From JANOYY01 sp043720395 (GTDB lineage: Bacteria > Actinomycetota > Acidimicrobiia > Acidimicrobiales > JANYDT01), in NCBI GenBank assembly GCA_043720395.1, contig JAYSSR010000080.1, positions 10,404-74,403 of the forward strand: DNA of 64,000 nucleotides, read 5' to 3'. Position numbers and translations under genes: made by a program. The notes under the pieces are model-generated. The model saw nothing but the letters and a program-made list of their open reading frames with translations. It did no database searches and had not been told where the DNA came from. This document shows positions 43,688-55,381 of this stretch, in pieces. Each line of letters opens with the position of its first letter. The first letter of the stretch is position 1.

Positions 43688-43721
43688 CTTCACCCCAGTC
43701 CGTCAATATCCCGAGGTTCTC

Positions 43722-44840
43722 GTGACTTCCAACGTGTCCGTCTCCGGCCGACCCCTTGCCGCCGTCGTCATGGCAGCGGGAGAGGGCAGCCGCATGAAGT
43801 CCGCCCGTCCGAAGCCGATCCACCGGTTGTGCGGACGTCCGATGGTCCTTCACGTGCTCGATGCCCTGGACGCTCTCCACCTCGAGAAGGCCGTTGTCGT
43901 GGTCGGGCACGGTGGCGAACGGGTCCGCAAGGCACTCATCGAAGAAGCCCCGACCGGCCTTGCGTTGGAGTTCGTGACCCAACACACGCAACGTGGAACA
44001 GGCGACGCAGTGTCGGTGGCCCTCACGGCGTTCTCCGCAGGTGAACTCGACGACGAAGCCGACGGCGACATCATCGTGATGCCGGGCGATCAGCCCCTCT
44101 TCCGTCCCGAGACCCTCGCCGGGCTCGTGCATGCGCACGTCGCTTCTGAAGCTGCGGCGACCGTGCTGACGGCACTTGTCCACGATCCGACCGGACTCGG
44201 CAGGGTGGTCCGTGGCAAGGGCGATCGGGTCCGACGCATCGTTGAACACCGAGACGCGAATACGGAGCAACTCGCCATCAACGAGGTCAATACGTCGGTC
44301 TACGTGTTCAAGCGATCGCTGCTCGCACCGGCCCTACGCCGCCTCAGCCCCGAGAACAGCCAGGGCGAATACTACCTCACCGACGTCATCGAGGTCCTCT
44401 ACGATGCTGGGTACAACGTCGTATCGCACGTTGTGGCCGACCGTTCCGAGGCCGACGGCGTCAACGACCGGGCTCAGCTGGCCCGAGCAGAGGCCGAGCT
44501 TCGGCGCCGCACGAACCTGCGCCTCATGGCCGCCGGCGTGTCGATGATGGACCCCGACCGTACCTACATCGACGCCACGGTGCAGATCGGTGCCGACTCC
44601 ACCGTGTTCCCGGGCTGCGTCCTGCAGGGCAACACGGTCATCGGTGCCGGGTGCGACATCGGGCCCGACACGCGCCTGATCGACTGCGAGGTCGGCGACG
44701 GTGCGACCATCGAGTTCTCCGTCGGACGTCGCGCAACGATCGGCACCGATGCCTTCGTCGGCCCCTTCGCCGTCCTCGAACCGGGCAGTAAGGTGATCTC
44801 CGGTCATCGGACCGGTGCACATGCCGTCGTTTCCAGCTGA
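43722..44840 (+). CDS. glmU: GlmU-type UDP-GlcNAc pyrophosphorylase, short C-terminal domain
   Basis: 372 residues from a GTG. The N-terminal uridylyltransferase domain is complete: AAVVMAAGEGSRMKS, LCGRPMVLHV, QHTQRGTGDAV, MPGDQPLF, NTSVYVF. A left-handed beta-helix follows from about residue 255 (DATVQIGADSTVFPGCVLQG, GAGCDIGPDTRLIDC) but stops after six to seven turns. Full GlmU has 450-495 residues, and the acetyltransferase residues lie in the missing part. No continuation exists in any frame before prs. It should make UDP-GlcNAc from GlcNAc-1-P, while acetylation would need another protein. The position before prs is the standard one. Confidence 0.93.
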   Translation: MTSNVSVSGRPLAAVVMAAGEGSRMKSARPKPIHRLCGRPMVLHVLDALDALHLEKAVVVVGHGGERVRKALIEEAPTGLALEFVTQHTQRGTGDAVSVALTAFSAGELDDEADGDIIVMPGDQPLFRPETLAGLVHAHVASEAAATVLTALVHDPTGLGRVVRGKGDRVRRIVEHRDANTEQLAINEVNTSVYVFKRSLLAPALRRLSPENSQGEYYLTDVIEVLYDAGYNVVSHVVADRSEADGVNDRAQLARAEAELRRRTNLRLMAAGVSMMDPDRTYIDATVQIGADSTVFPGCVLQGNTVIGAGCDIGPDTRLIDCEVGDGATIEFSVGRRATIGTDAFVGPFAVLEPGSKVISGHRTGAHAVVSS

Positions 44841-44899
44841 CTAGTAGCTACGCCAACCCGCCCCGCCCCGCACCCGTACTGAGGAACTGAGGAGTCTCC

Positions 44900-45868
44900 G
44901 TGGAGTTCTCGCCGACGAAGCGTCTACAGCTCTATGCCGGCCGGTCACACCCCGAACTGGCCGATGAGGTTGCGGCACATCTCGGCGTGTCGCTCGGCAA
45001 CCCGAACCTCGTCGATTTCGCGTCGGGCGAAATTCGCTGCCGGTTTGGTGAATCAATCCGAGGTGCCGATGTGTTCATCCTCCAGACGCACTCGCGCCCG
45101 AACGAGCACATCATGGAGCAGCTCATCATGATCGACGCTGCCAAGCGGGCGTCGGCGAAGCGGATCACGGCGGTCTGTCCCTATTTCGGCTACGCCCGTC
45201 AGGACCGCAAGTCCGACGGGCGCGAGCCGATCTCCGCGAAGCTGATGGCTGACATGCTCACGGTCGCCGGTGCCGACCGGGTCGTAAGTATCGACCTTCA
45301 TTCGGGGCAGATTCAGGGCTTCTTCGACATCCCGGTGGACCATCTCACTGGCATGCCGGTGATCGTGAACCACCTCCGCTATGCGGTTGGTCCGGGTTGC
45401 GTCATTGTGTCCCCCGACTCCGGTCGGGTGAAGGTCGCGGAGCGGTTTGCGAAGCACCTTGATGCTGACGTGGCCTCGGTCTACAAGCGTCGATCAATGT
45501 CGCAGGTCAACAGCGTTGAGGCGCTGGACATCATGGGCGAGGTGGCTGGACGGACCTGCGTGATCGTCGATGACATGGTCGACACCGCAGGAACCCTTTG
45601 CGCCGCGGCGGAGTTGCTCAAGAAGGCTGGCGCAACAGAGGTCTTTGCGGCGGTTACCCACGGGGTGCTGTCCGGGCCGGCGATCGATCGCATCAAGAAC
45701 TCCGTGCTCACCAAGCTCGTGATCACGAACACGCTGCCGATGCCGTCGGAGAAGCAGTGCGACAAGATCGAGGTTCTGTCCGTGGCACCGCTGCTCGGCG
45801 ACGCGATCTCCGCGGTGTTCGAAGACGCCTCCGTGAGCGAAATCTTCAACGGCGAGAACCAAAGCTGA
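44900..45868 (+). CDS. prs: Ribose-phosphate pyrophosphokinase
   Basis: 322 residues from a GTG. It makes PRPP from ribose-5-phosphate and ATP. Signatures: LQLYAGRSHPELADEVA, FASGEIRCRFGESIRGADVFI, the flexible loop CPYFGYARQDRKSDGREPISAK, VDLHSGQIQGFF-like IDLHSGQIQGFFDIPVDHL, the PRPP-binding loop CVIVDDMVDTAGTL, and VTHGVLSGPAID. Class I length. It follows glmU by 59 bp, as in Bacillus and mycobacteria. Confidence 0.97.
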   Translation: MEFSPTKRLQLYAGRSHPELADEVAAHLGVSLGNPNLVDFASGEIRCRFGESIRGADVFILQTHSRPNEHIMEQLIMIDAAKRASAKRITAVCPYFGYARQDRKSDGREPISAKLMADMLTVAGADRVVSIDLHSGQIQGFFDIPVDHLTGMPVIVNHLRYAVGPGCVIVSPDSGRVKVAERFAKHLDADVASVYKRRSMSQVNSVEALDIMGEVAGRTCVIVDDMVDTAGTLCAAAELLKKAGATEVFAAVTHGVLSGPAIDRIKNSVLTKLVITNTLPMPSEKQCDKIEVLSVAPLLGDAISAVFEDASVSEIFNGENQS

Positions 45869-45890
45869 CCCTCCGCTTACGGCAGTCGGC

Positions 45891-46913
45891 TCAGTGGCAG
45901 ATCGCTGAACCGGAATCGTTAAAGGTGGTCGAGCCCGGCTCGGGTACGAACGTCCACGCGTAGGCCGACCGTTGGAGTTCAAGTCGCAGGTACCCGAACC
46001 CGGCCGACCGCACGACGCTGTTCGGCTGTGTGTTCGTGGTCGGATAGGTGTTCCGTCCACCGGTTCCAACGATGAACTCGCGCATTGATGTCGGATCAGC
46101 CGTCGTGTCGCCGCGCTGAGGGTCGAAGCGTTCGTAGTTGTGTTCATGCCCGTTCAGCACGATGTCGGCATTGGCGGTTGCGAGGAGATCCCAGATCGGA
46201 CGCATGAACGTGCTGCCTCCACGCTGTGACGACGTGAAGTGTGGGTGGTGCCAGATCGCAAGGACACACGGGCGGGTGTTCGCTGCGAGATCGGCCGAAA
46301 GCCATGCGTACTGAGCACTTGGTGCGTCGCACCCTCCGATCAGGGCGCAGTTGGAGTTCACCACCACGAGGTGCCACGACTCCGAAAGATCGACGCTGTA
46401 CCAGCCGTTCGGCGGATGTGCCGCCGCTCCGAAATAGTTGAAATAGCCCGCTGCGTTGGCGGTGCCATACTCATGGTTGCCGACGGCCGGAATCGTCTTC
46501 GCCTTGACTCGGCCGTAGGTCAGGTTATATGCGGTGTCGAACGCAGTCGGCGCGCCGACTTCGTACTGAAGATCGCCGAGCGCAAGGAACCAGTTGACGC
46601 GGGCATCGGCGACGATCTGGTCGCTGACCTCCTTGGAACGACATGCCAGGAGCGTCGTGGTACTGCCGGGTTGGCACGAGAGGTCTCCCGCGGCGGCCAA
46701 CGTCGCTTCGACGGCTGGTGCGGCTGGGGCTGCTCCGCGTGGCTGGCTCGGCAGCGACGAAACAGTCGGGGCGGGTCCTCGGGTCGAGGTGAACCCCGGT
46801 GCCACCGGTGCAGGCTGTCGGGCCGCCCTGACCCGCGAAGCGCCGACCAGTGCGCTCAGAAGGCACAAACAAACAGCAGTCAGCAACTTTAAGCGGACGC
46901 GGCCGGATCGCAT
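45891..46913 (-). CDS. Secreted metallophosphoesterase (purple acid phosphatase-like)
   Basis: 340 residues from the ATG at 46913, beginning with signal peptide LKLLTAVCLCLLSALVGAS. The calcineurin-like metal motifs are AAGDLSCQ (in place of GDxH), FLALGDLQYEVG (GDxxY), AVGNHEYG (GNHE), AIWHHPHFTS (H) and LNGHEHNYERF (GHxH). The Tyr in GDxxY and the overall order suit purple acid phosphatase or PhoD-like enzymes. It acts outside the membrane, probably releasing phosphate from esters. It is inserted between prs and rplY on the other strand and carries a Pro/Ala-rich linker after the signal peptide. Confidence 0.85.
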   Translation of the reverse strand: MRSGRVRLKLLTAVCLCLLSALVGASRVRAARQPAPVAPGFTSTRGPAPTVSSLPSQPRGAAPAAPAVEATLAAAGDLSCQPGSTTTLLACRSKEVSDQIVADARVNWFLALGDLQYEVGAPTAFDTAYNLTYGRVKAKTIPAVGNHEYGTANAAGYFNYFGAAAHPPNGWYSVDLSESWHLVVVNSNCALIGGCDAPSAQYAWLSADLAANTRPCVLAIWHHPHFTSSQRGGSTFMRPIWDLLATANADIVLNGHEHNYERFDPQRGDTTADPTSMREFIVGTGGRNTYPTTNTQPNSVVRSAGFGYLRLELQRSAYAWTFVPEPGSTTFNDSGSAICH

Positions 46914-47010
46914 CTGAGTCCTGGGATTGTGGGTGTCAGCTATGATGTTCCACTTCATCGGCTCGGTTGGCCGGAAACTCAACCGCAGCACACCTCGCAA
47001 GGATACCGAC

Positions 47011-47301
47011 ATGGCCGACATCACGCTCGAAGCACAGCTCCGCACCGATACGGGTTCCCGGCCCGCCGGACGTCTCCGTGCGACCGGACGGATCCCCGGC
47101 ATCGTGTACGGCAAGGGCGTCGAGGCGTTTGGTGTCTCGCTTGATCACCGCGAGGTCCGTAACACCTTCAACCATGCGGAGAATCGCCTCGTCGAGTTTT
47201 CGTTGGTTGTCGATGGCGTTCCCCACAAGGTGAAGATCCAGGACATCCAGCGCGATCCGGTGAAGGGCACCGCTGCGCATATCGACTTCCGGACCGTCTG
47301 A
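47011..47301 (+). CDS. rplY: 50S ribosomal protein bL25, short form
   Basis: 96 residues from ATG 47011 with AAGGA 7 bp upstream. It binds 5S rRNA. The L25 N-terminal domain is plain: LEAQLRTDTGSRPAGRLRATGRIPGIVYGKG, VSLDHREVRNTF, KVKIQDIQRDPVKGTAAHIDF. Most actinobacterial homologues are the two-domain CTC form (about 190-220 aa). Here the protein ends where the C-terminal TL5/CTC domain would begin, as in E. coli L25. No frameshift remnant follows. Confidence 0.93.
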   Translation: MADITLEAQLRTDTGSRPAGRLRATGRIPGIVYGKGVEAFGVSLDHREVRNTFNHAENRLVEFSLVVDGVPHKVKIQDIQRDPVKGTAAHIDFRTV

Positions 47302-47341
47302 CCGGTCCCTGCTCGGTCGGCACCGGCCGATCGTTGTTTCG

Positions 47342-47953
47342 ATGGCCTTTCGCGCTTCAACCCGGTCAGGCACGCCCGCTCGCGCGCTGATCGTTGGGTT
47401 GGGCAACCCCGGAGCTGAGTACGCTGGCACGCGCCACAACGTGGGGGTCGAAGTGATCGAGGCGCTCGCTCGCCGTCATGGCGGGTCACTGAAGATGTCG
47501 ACGCGTGAACGCGCGATGGTCGCCGAATGTCGGATTGGCACGGGGCGCGTGGCTCTGGCCTTTCCGCAGACGTACATGAACCTGTCCGGCGAGTCCGTGC
47601 ATCTTTTGGTGGCGCGACACGGCATTGTCGACGTTGCCAGCCTGATTGTTGTTCACGACGAACTTGACCTGCCACGCGGGCGGGTAAAGCTCAAGGTCGG
47701 TGGCGGCGTCGCGGGCCACAACGGTCTGAAGTCGATCCAAGCGCACGTCGGGTCGCCAGATTTCATCCGGGTGCGTCTTGGCATCGGGCGTCCGCCGAGT
47801 TCACAAGCGGGTGCTGATTTCGTGCTTCGACGGCCGGGCAAAGCCGAGCGAATTGAACTCGATGTCGCGGTGCAGATCGCCACCGACGCAGTGGAATCAA
47901 TCCTCGACTTCGGGATCGACCGGGCGATGAACGACGTCAACACTCGTCCCTGA
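47342..47953 (+). CDS. pth: Peptidyl-tRNA hydrolase
   Basis: 203 residues. Releases peptides from stalled peptidyl-tRNA. Motifs: LIVGLGNPGAEYAGTRHNVGVEVIEAL (catalytic His in RHNVG), FPQTYMNLSGESV (Asn), VVHDELDLPRGRVKLKVGGGVAGHNGLKSI and FIRVRLGIGRPP. Follows rplY by 40 bp in the conserved ctc-pth-mfd order. Confidence 0.96.
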   Translation: MAFRASTRSGTPARALIVGLGNPGAEYAGTRHNVGVEVIEALARRHGGSLKMSTRERAMVAECRIGTGRVALAFPQTYMNLSGESVHLLVARHGIVDVASLIVVHDELDLPRGRVKLKVGGGVAGHNGLKSIQAHVGSPDFIRVRLGIGRPPSSQAGADFVLRRPGKAERIELDVAVQIATDAVESILDFGIDRAMNDVNTRP

Positions 47954-47998
47954 GGTGGTCCGGTAGATTTCGCGCGTCGCCCGACTTGGAGGTACGCC

Positions 47999-48835
47999 GT
48001 GATCAGTTCCCTGTTTTGCCGCTGTCCGCGTAGAGCCCGGACGGCCGTTCTCTGTGCGTTGACCGTCGTTCTCGGTGTCGGTGTCGGTCTTGGCGTTCCG
48101 GTGCCAGCCCAGACCGTCGTCGGGACCCTGTCGACGATCACCACGATCGTGAACATCCCCGGTCAACTCCCGAATGGCGTCACCGGTTACCGCGTTGAAT
48201 ACGACTGCAACTCCATGCCGGGATACCAGGACGGACTGATCTCCGTCGCGACCTTTCCGACCACCGGCGGAACCGTGTCACCGCAGTTTCGGCTTGCGTC
48301 CACGACGTCGTGCAAGTTCCGACTGTTCGTGCTCGGGACCGGTGTCCGATCGATCTTTGGCAACGCGGTTTACATCGGGGGCGCGCCACGAGCAATCACG
48401 TATCCGACCTTGGTCAATGGGGTCACCTACGACGCCAACACCGTGATCGAGACGGAACCAGTTGCGGTCATCGTTGGCACCACCGTGATCTTCGGCGCGT
48501 TTCCCATTGCGCCGACCACGACGATAGCGGCAGCAACAACGACGACGACCAGCACGACGCGGCCACCGACAACGACGGTTGCGCCGACCACCACCCGGTC
48601 ACCCACAACGACCACGTCCAACCAACCAGTGGCTCCACCGACAAGCTCGGCACCGGCCCCAGTCTTCGTCGTCGCTCACGTGCGTGTCGGGCGCCTGAAC
48701 TACGTTGCTTTCGCGTCTAAGACGTGCTCGTCACGAGTCATTCTCCACAAGAGCGGTTCAACCCTCAGGCGTTGTGCAACCGCCAGCCAGGCAAGGGTGA
48801 TAACGCGCCGCTACGGCAGCCTGCCGCCGAACTAG
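47999..48835 (+). CDS. Exported protein with Thr-rich linker
   Basis: 278 residues from a GTG with a good GGAGG 8 bp upstream. Signal peptide ALTVVLGVGVGLGVPVPAQT, then a beta-rich domain (residues ~38-170, containing Cys in VEYDCNSMPG and TTSCKFRLFVL), a Thr/Pro linker of about 45 residues (TTTTTSTTRPPTTT-like), and a short basic C-terminal domain with two Cys (KTCSSRVILHKSG, RRCATASQ). It is inserted between pth and mfd, normally neighbours. No family recognised; probably surface-associated. Confidence 0.75.
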   Translation: MISSLFCRCPRRARTAVLCALTVVLGVGVGLGVPVPAQTVVGTLSTITTIVNIPGQLPNGVTGYRVEYDCNSMPGYQDGLISVATFPTTGGTVSPQFRLASTTSCKFRLFVLGTGVRSIFGNAVYIGGAPRAITYPTLVNGVTYDANTVIETEPVAVIVGTTVIFGAFPIAPTTTIAAATTTTTSTTRPPTTTVAPTTTRSPTTTTSNQPVAPPTSSAPAPVFVVAHVRVGRLNYVAFASKTCSSRVILHKSGSTLRRCATASQARVITRRYGSLPPN

Positions 48836-48894
48836 GTCGATTCTGCTGACGCAGTAAATCGAGAGGTCCTGCACGGCAGGTACCCTCGACTGAA

Positions 48895-52365
<3,471 letters not shown>

Positions 52366-52417
52366 CGCGAAATTTCGGATTGCATCGGTCGCCGCAATGG
52401 CTAGGTTCTCCGGCCCT

Positions 52418-53437
52418 ATGGAACCGAACGAACGGCAGTTGGTGACAATCGAGGAAGTGGCGGACGTGGTCGCGATCGCGGATGCCGACGCCATCGAAGC
52501 GGTGCACGTCCGCGGCTGGACAGTCGTCGCGAAGAAGGGGCAGTTCCGCGTCGGCGAACGATGCGTCTACATCGAGATCGACGCTGCGCTTCCGCTAAGC
52601 GACGACCGATTCGCCTTCCTTGAACCTCGGGGTGCCAAGACGGACATCGACGGCTCACGTATCCATGTGCTGAAGACGGCGCGTCTCCGAGGTGTGTACT
52701 CGCAGGGCCTCGTGCTCCCGATCGATCAGTTCCCGGAGCTAATCGCGGCCGAGCCGGGCGCAGATCTCGCTGTAGTCCTCGGGATCAAGAAGTACGAGCC
52801 ACCACTTCCCGCCGGACTTGGAGGCGACCAGGTCGGTGCGTTCCCAACGTCGTTGGCCCGTAAGACCGACGCCGAACGCGCTCAGAACCTCGTCCAGATC
52901 TGGCCGGAGCTGCTTGCGGCCGGACCGTGGATTGCAACGGAAAAGCTCGACGGCACCTCGCTCACGGTGATCAACGACGGGGGAGAGCTGCGCGTCTGCG
53001 GACGGAACTGGGAACTGCGTGATGGTCCCAACGTCTACTGGGAAGCGGTCCGCTCGACGGGCGCAGAGCACCATCTCCTATCCGGCGAGGTCCTCCAGGC
53101 GGAGGTCTACGGAGAAGGTATTCAAGCCAACCCGCTTCGGGTTCGAGGTCGCCGTGTTGGCGTCTTCGGGTTCTTCCGGGGCCTTGACGCGGTGCCTCGC
53201 GAGGAGTGGCCGGAGTGGCTTCGGCCGCTGGCCGTGCCGGTCTACAAGGGCCTCGAACTGCCGGACACCGTCGATGCGGCGCTCATCCAGGTGGACGGGC
53301 TCGCCTCGCTGGTCAATCCGCAGCGCCGAAGCGAGGGCGTCGTCTGGGCTCGGCCGTCGGGCAAGGGTTTGCAGGAACTCGAGTGGCGTTCCATCTTCAA
53401 GGTGATCTCGAACGCCTACCTGGTGAAGCAGGGCTGA
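52418..53437 (+). CDS. RNA ligase, DRB0094 (Rnl5)-like
   Basis: 339 residues from ATG 52418 (an ATG at 52397 is also in frame). The nucleotidyltransferase motif I is ATEKLDGTSLTVI with K176 as the probable AMP-accepting lysine, followed by motif Ia/III-like LRVCGRNWELRDG and VFGFFRGLDA, motif IV SEGVVWARP and motif V FKVISNAYL. An N-terminal domain (WTVVAKKGQFRVGERCVYIEIDAALP) precedes the ligase domain, as in Deinococcus DraRnl, which seals nicks with 3'-OH RNA ends. It probably repairs RNA or RNA-containing nicks. Lying just after mfd may suggest a repair role. Confidence 0.82.
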   Translation: MEPNERQLVTIEEVADVVAIADADAIEAVHVRGWTVVAKKGQFRVGERCVYIEIDAALPLSDDRFAFLEPRGAKTDIDGSRIHVLKTARLRGVYSQGLVLPIDQFPELIAAEPGADLAVVLGIKKYEPPLPAGLGGDQVGAFPTSLARKTDAERAQNLVQIWPELLAAGPWIATEKLDGTSLTVINDGGELRVCGRNWELRDGPNVYWEAVRSTGAEHHLLSGEVLQAEVYGEGIQANPLRVRGRRVGVFGFFRGLDAVPREEWPEWLRPLAVPVYKGLELPDTVDAALIQVDGLASLVNPQRRSEGVVWARPSGKGLQELEWRSIFKVISNAYLVKQG

Positions 53438-53460
53438 GACGACGAGTCGCTGCGCGCAGC

Positions 53461-53514
53461 CGATTGGCAGATCTGCAGCGCGTATGGGCTGCCAATCGAC
53501 TGCATATCTGCCAA
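53461..53514. repeat. Hairpin with three ATTGGCAG units between convergent genes
   Basis: CGATTGGCAG (53461-53470) pairs perfectly with CTGCCAATCG (53489-53498), and a third unit ATCTGCCAATGG follows at about 53505. It lies between the RNA ligase and GGDEF stops. No T-run follows, so it may be a transcript-end hairpin or a repeat remnant instead of a classic terminator. Confidence 0.65.
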
Positions 53515-53545
53515 TGGATTCGGACACCGGGAAATACGGGTTGGG

Positions 53546-55123
53546 TCAGTCCTTCGCCACCCGTAGCGCATCGCCCCAGACGGAGAGTTGATTGCCGCCG
53601 GTGTCCCTGGCGCGCTGCAGGCTCATGTCGGCCCGGCTCATGAGTTGGCGAATACCCATGCCCTTGTCCCAGGTCACCAGGCCGGCGGAGATTGAAACAA
53701 CGAGGGGCTCGCCAGCGTCGAACGGAGTCGCAGCGACCTTTCGACGAATGCGTTCGAGACAGATCACTGCGCCGTCGCTCAAAGCATTGTTGAGCAGCAC
53801 GGCGAACTGTGAATTGTTGACCCGCGCGAGAACGTCGTCGGTCCGCAAGCCGGTGTCGACGAGACCCGCAACCTGCTTCAGAAGTTCGTTGGAAATATCG
53901 GCACCGTGGCGATCCCGTATTTCGTCGTATTGGTCAATGTCGACAATGACCATGGTGAAGGGATCGAATCCGGCCTCGGCCTGCTGCCAGTGATCGGCAA
54001 CAATTTCGATGAATGCCTTCCGGTTGCGTACGCCGGTCACCGGATCGAGTTCGTCCTCGCGGTCGGTCGTCGACACTCGCTGCAGCTCCGCCTCCATCAG
54101 CGAACGCAGTTCCTGGCTGCGTTGCAGCTTCCTGCTGAGGAGGTCGTTTTCGATTCGATTGCGGACGAGGGTGACGACTGAATGGTTCGCGGCGGAACCG
54201 TGAAGTGCGAAGCCCAATGCGATGACGCCAGCGATCGCAGCGGCCGCTCGTTCGAGACCAGACCCGAAGAAGAAGCGGACGACGATCGAAGCCGTGGATG
54301 GCAGGAGCAGAACAAACATGGCGGGTCGGCACAGCAACGTCCCTAAGCCCATCGCGCCGATGGCACCGCACACCCCGAGCGCGAGCAACGTACGGAAGGC
54401 ATGGTCATTGACGGACGGGTAGACGATGACGACGCCGAGCGCCCACGAAAGTGCCAGGCCCCCACATGCGATCACAATCTCGCGGCGTCGTGCGGTGATG
54501 GCACCGGGCACGTCGAGGGGCGTCTCGAAGCCTGCGACGAACGCAAGTACCGCGCTCGCGGCGATGGCAAGTCCAAGCCAAAGCAGGAGCTGCGCCTGTC
54601 CCGCGTGGTTCCACAGGCCGACGACCACGATAAGCGTGAGCGGAAAGCTCACCATCAACATCCGGCGGAGCTCGGGCCCGATCATGTTCAGGCATTCCGA
54701 CTCGATGCGTTGCTGGGGTGTGAGCGGCACCGTCTCGGTTACGCCGGGCGCGGAATCTGCGTTCTTTGTCGACGCTCTGCTGCGAGTTGGGCTCCGAAGC
54801 GTGAACGGGAGTCCGGTCGAACTCGATCCGTCTGCTCCCTGCGTCATTCGCCGTAGGGACGGCCCTTTGCGCGATTCCGCGCCGGTCGCGGACGCGTCTG
54901 CTGTGCTTGGTTCAGCAGGCTGTGTCGGGACCGACCGCGCGAGACCTGGGGGAAGCGAACCGACGAGCTCGCTCATGTCGCTCGTGTTCGGACGAGACAT
55001 GGGAAACCGCGGCAAATCGGGAGTGGTCGGTGAGGTCATCGGTGCGTGGGTCCTGTGCCGATGCCGATGTCTCGACAGCGGTTGGAACCTGCCATCGGCT
55101 GCAAAACGTCCTCGCTTGAGCAT
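53546..55123 (-). CDS. Membrane GGDEF-domain protein with degenerate active site
   Basis: 525 residues from ATG 55123, which has an excellent GGGAGGAG 5 bp upstream. Residues 1-150 are soluble and disordered-looking. About six hydrophobic segments lie between ~155 and 320 (LMVSFPLTLIVVVGLW, LLLWLGLAIAASAVLAFVAG and others), then a short coiled coil and a GGDEF domain (DPVTGVRNRKAFIEIVADHW, VDIDQYDEIRDRHG). The signature loop reads ARVNNSQFAVLL: N-N-S-Q-F replaces G-G-D/E-E-F. Diguanylate cyclase activity is therefore unlikely. It may be a c-di-GMP or GTP sensor, or a partner for another GGDEF protein. Confidence 0.85.
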   Translation of the reverse strand: MLKRGRFAADGRFQPLSRHRHRHRTHAPMTSPTTPDLPRFPMSRPNTSDMSELVGSLPPGLARSVPTQPAEPSTADASATGAESRKGPSLRRMTQGADGSSSTGLPFTLRSPTRSRASTKNADSAPGVTETVPLTPQQRIESECLNMIGPELRRMLMVSFPLTLIVVVGLWNHAGQAQLLLWLGLAIAASAVLAFVAGFETPLDVPGAITARRREIVIACGGLALSWALGVVIVYPSVNDHAFRTLLALGVCGAIGAMGLGTLLCRPAMFVLLLPSTASIVVRFFFGSGLERAAAAIAGVIALGFALHGSAANHSVVTLVRNRIENDLLSRKLQRSQELRSLMEAELQRVSTTDREDELDPVTGVRNRKAFIEIVADHWQQAEAGFDPFTMVIVDIDQYDEIRDRHGADISNELLKQVAGLVDTGLRTDDVLARVNNSQFAVLLNNALSDGAVICLERIRRKVAATPFDAGEPLVVSISAGLVTWDKGMGIRQLMSRADMSLQRARDTGGNQLSVWGDALRVAKD

Positions 55124-55170
55124 CGACTCCTCCCTTGTGCACGCAAGCGGAACTTCTGCGGCGATGCACT

Positions 55171-55332
55171 AGTGTCCTGAGTTGCAAGTTGCTCGCGGAA
55201 TTCGCGAGGCCGATTTCGTCAGTGCAAGGACGCAGGACGAAGGCATAGCCCGGGCCCTACGGTGAGGACGAGGACGCAGCAGTGGCGGAATCGGGCCGAG
55301 AATTCCGCAGCGAACTTGTGACTCAGAACACT
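55171..55332. repeat. 162-bp inverted-repeat element (MITE-like) before the parvulin gene
   Basis: The left arm 55171-55203 begins AGTGTCCTGAGT and the complement of the right arm 55300-55332 begins AGTGTTCTGAGT; 26 of 33 positions match, ending GCGGAATTC in both. The core is 96 bp. It ends 49 bp before the parvulin gene and may include its promoter. No second copy was found in this window. Confidence 0.7.
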
Positions 55333-55381
55333 AGGCCCGACGGGCAGGTCAATCGGAGTTCGGTCGGTAGGCTCAATCCCC

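Noticed and set aside
52842..52854. GTTCCCAACGTCG inside the RNA ligase gene matches one arm of the tandem hairpins at 25.7 kb.
   Set aside because: There is no second arm or wider similarity around it and it codes normally, so it is most likely a chance match.
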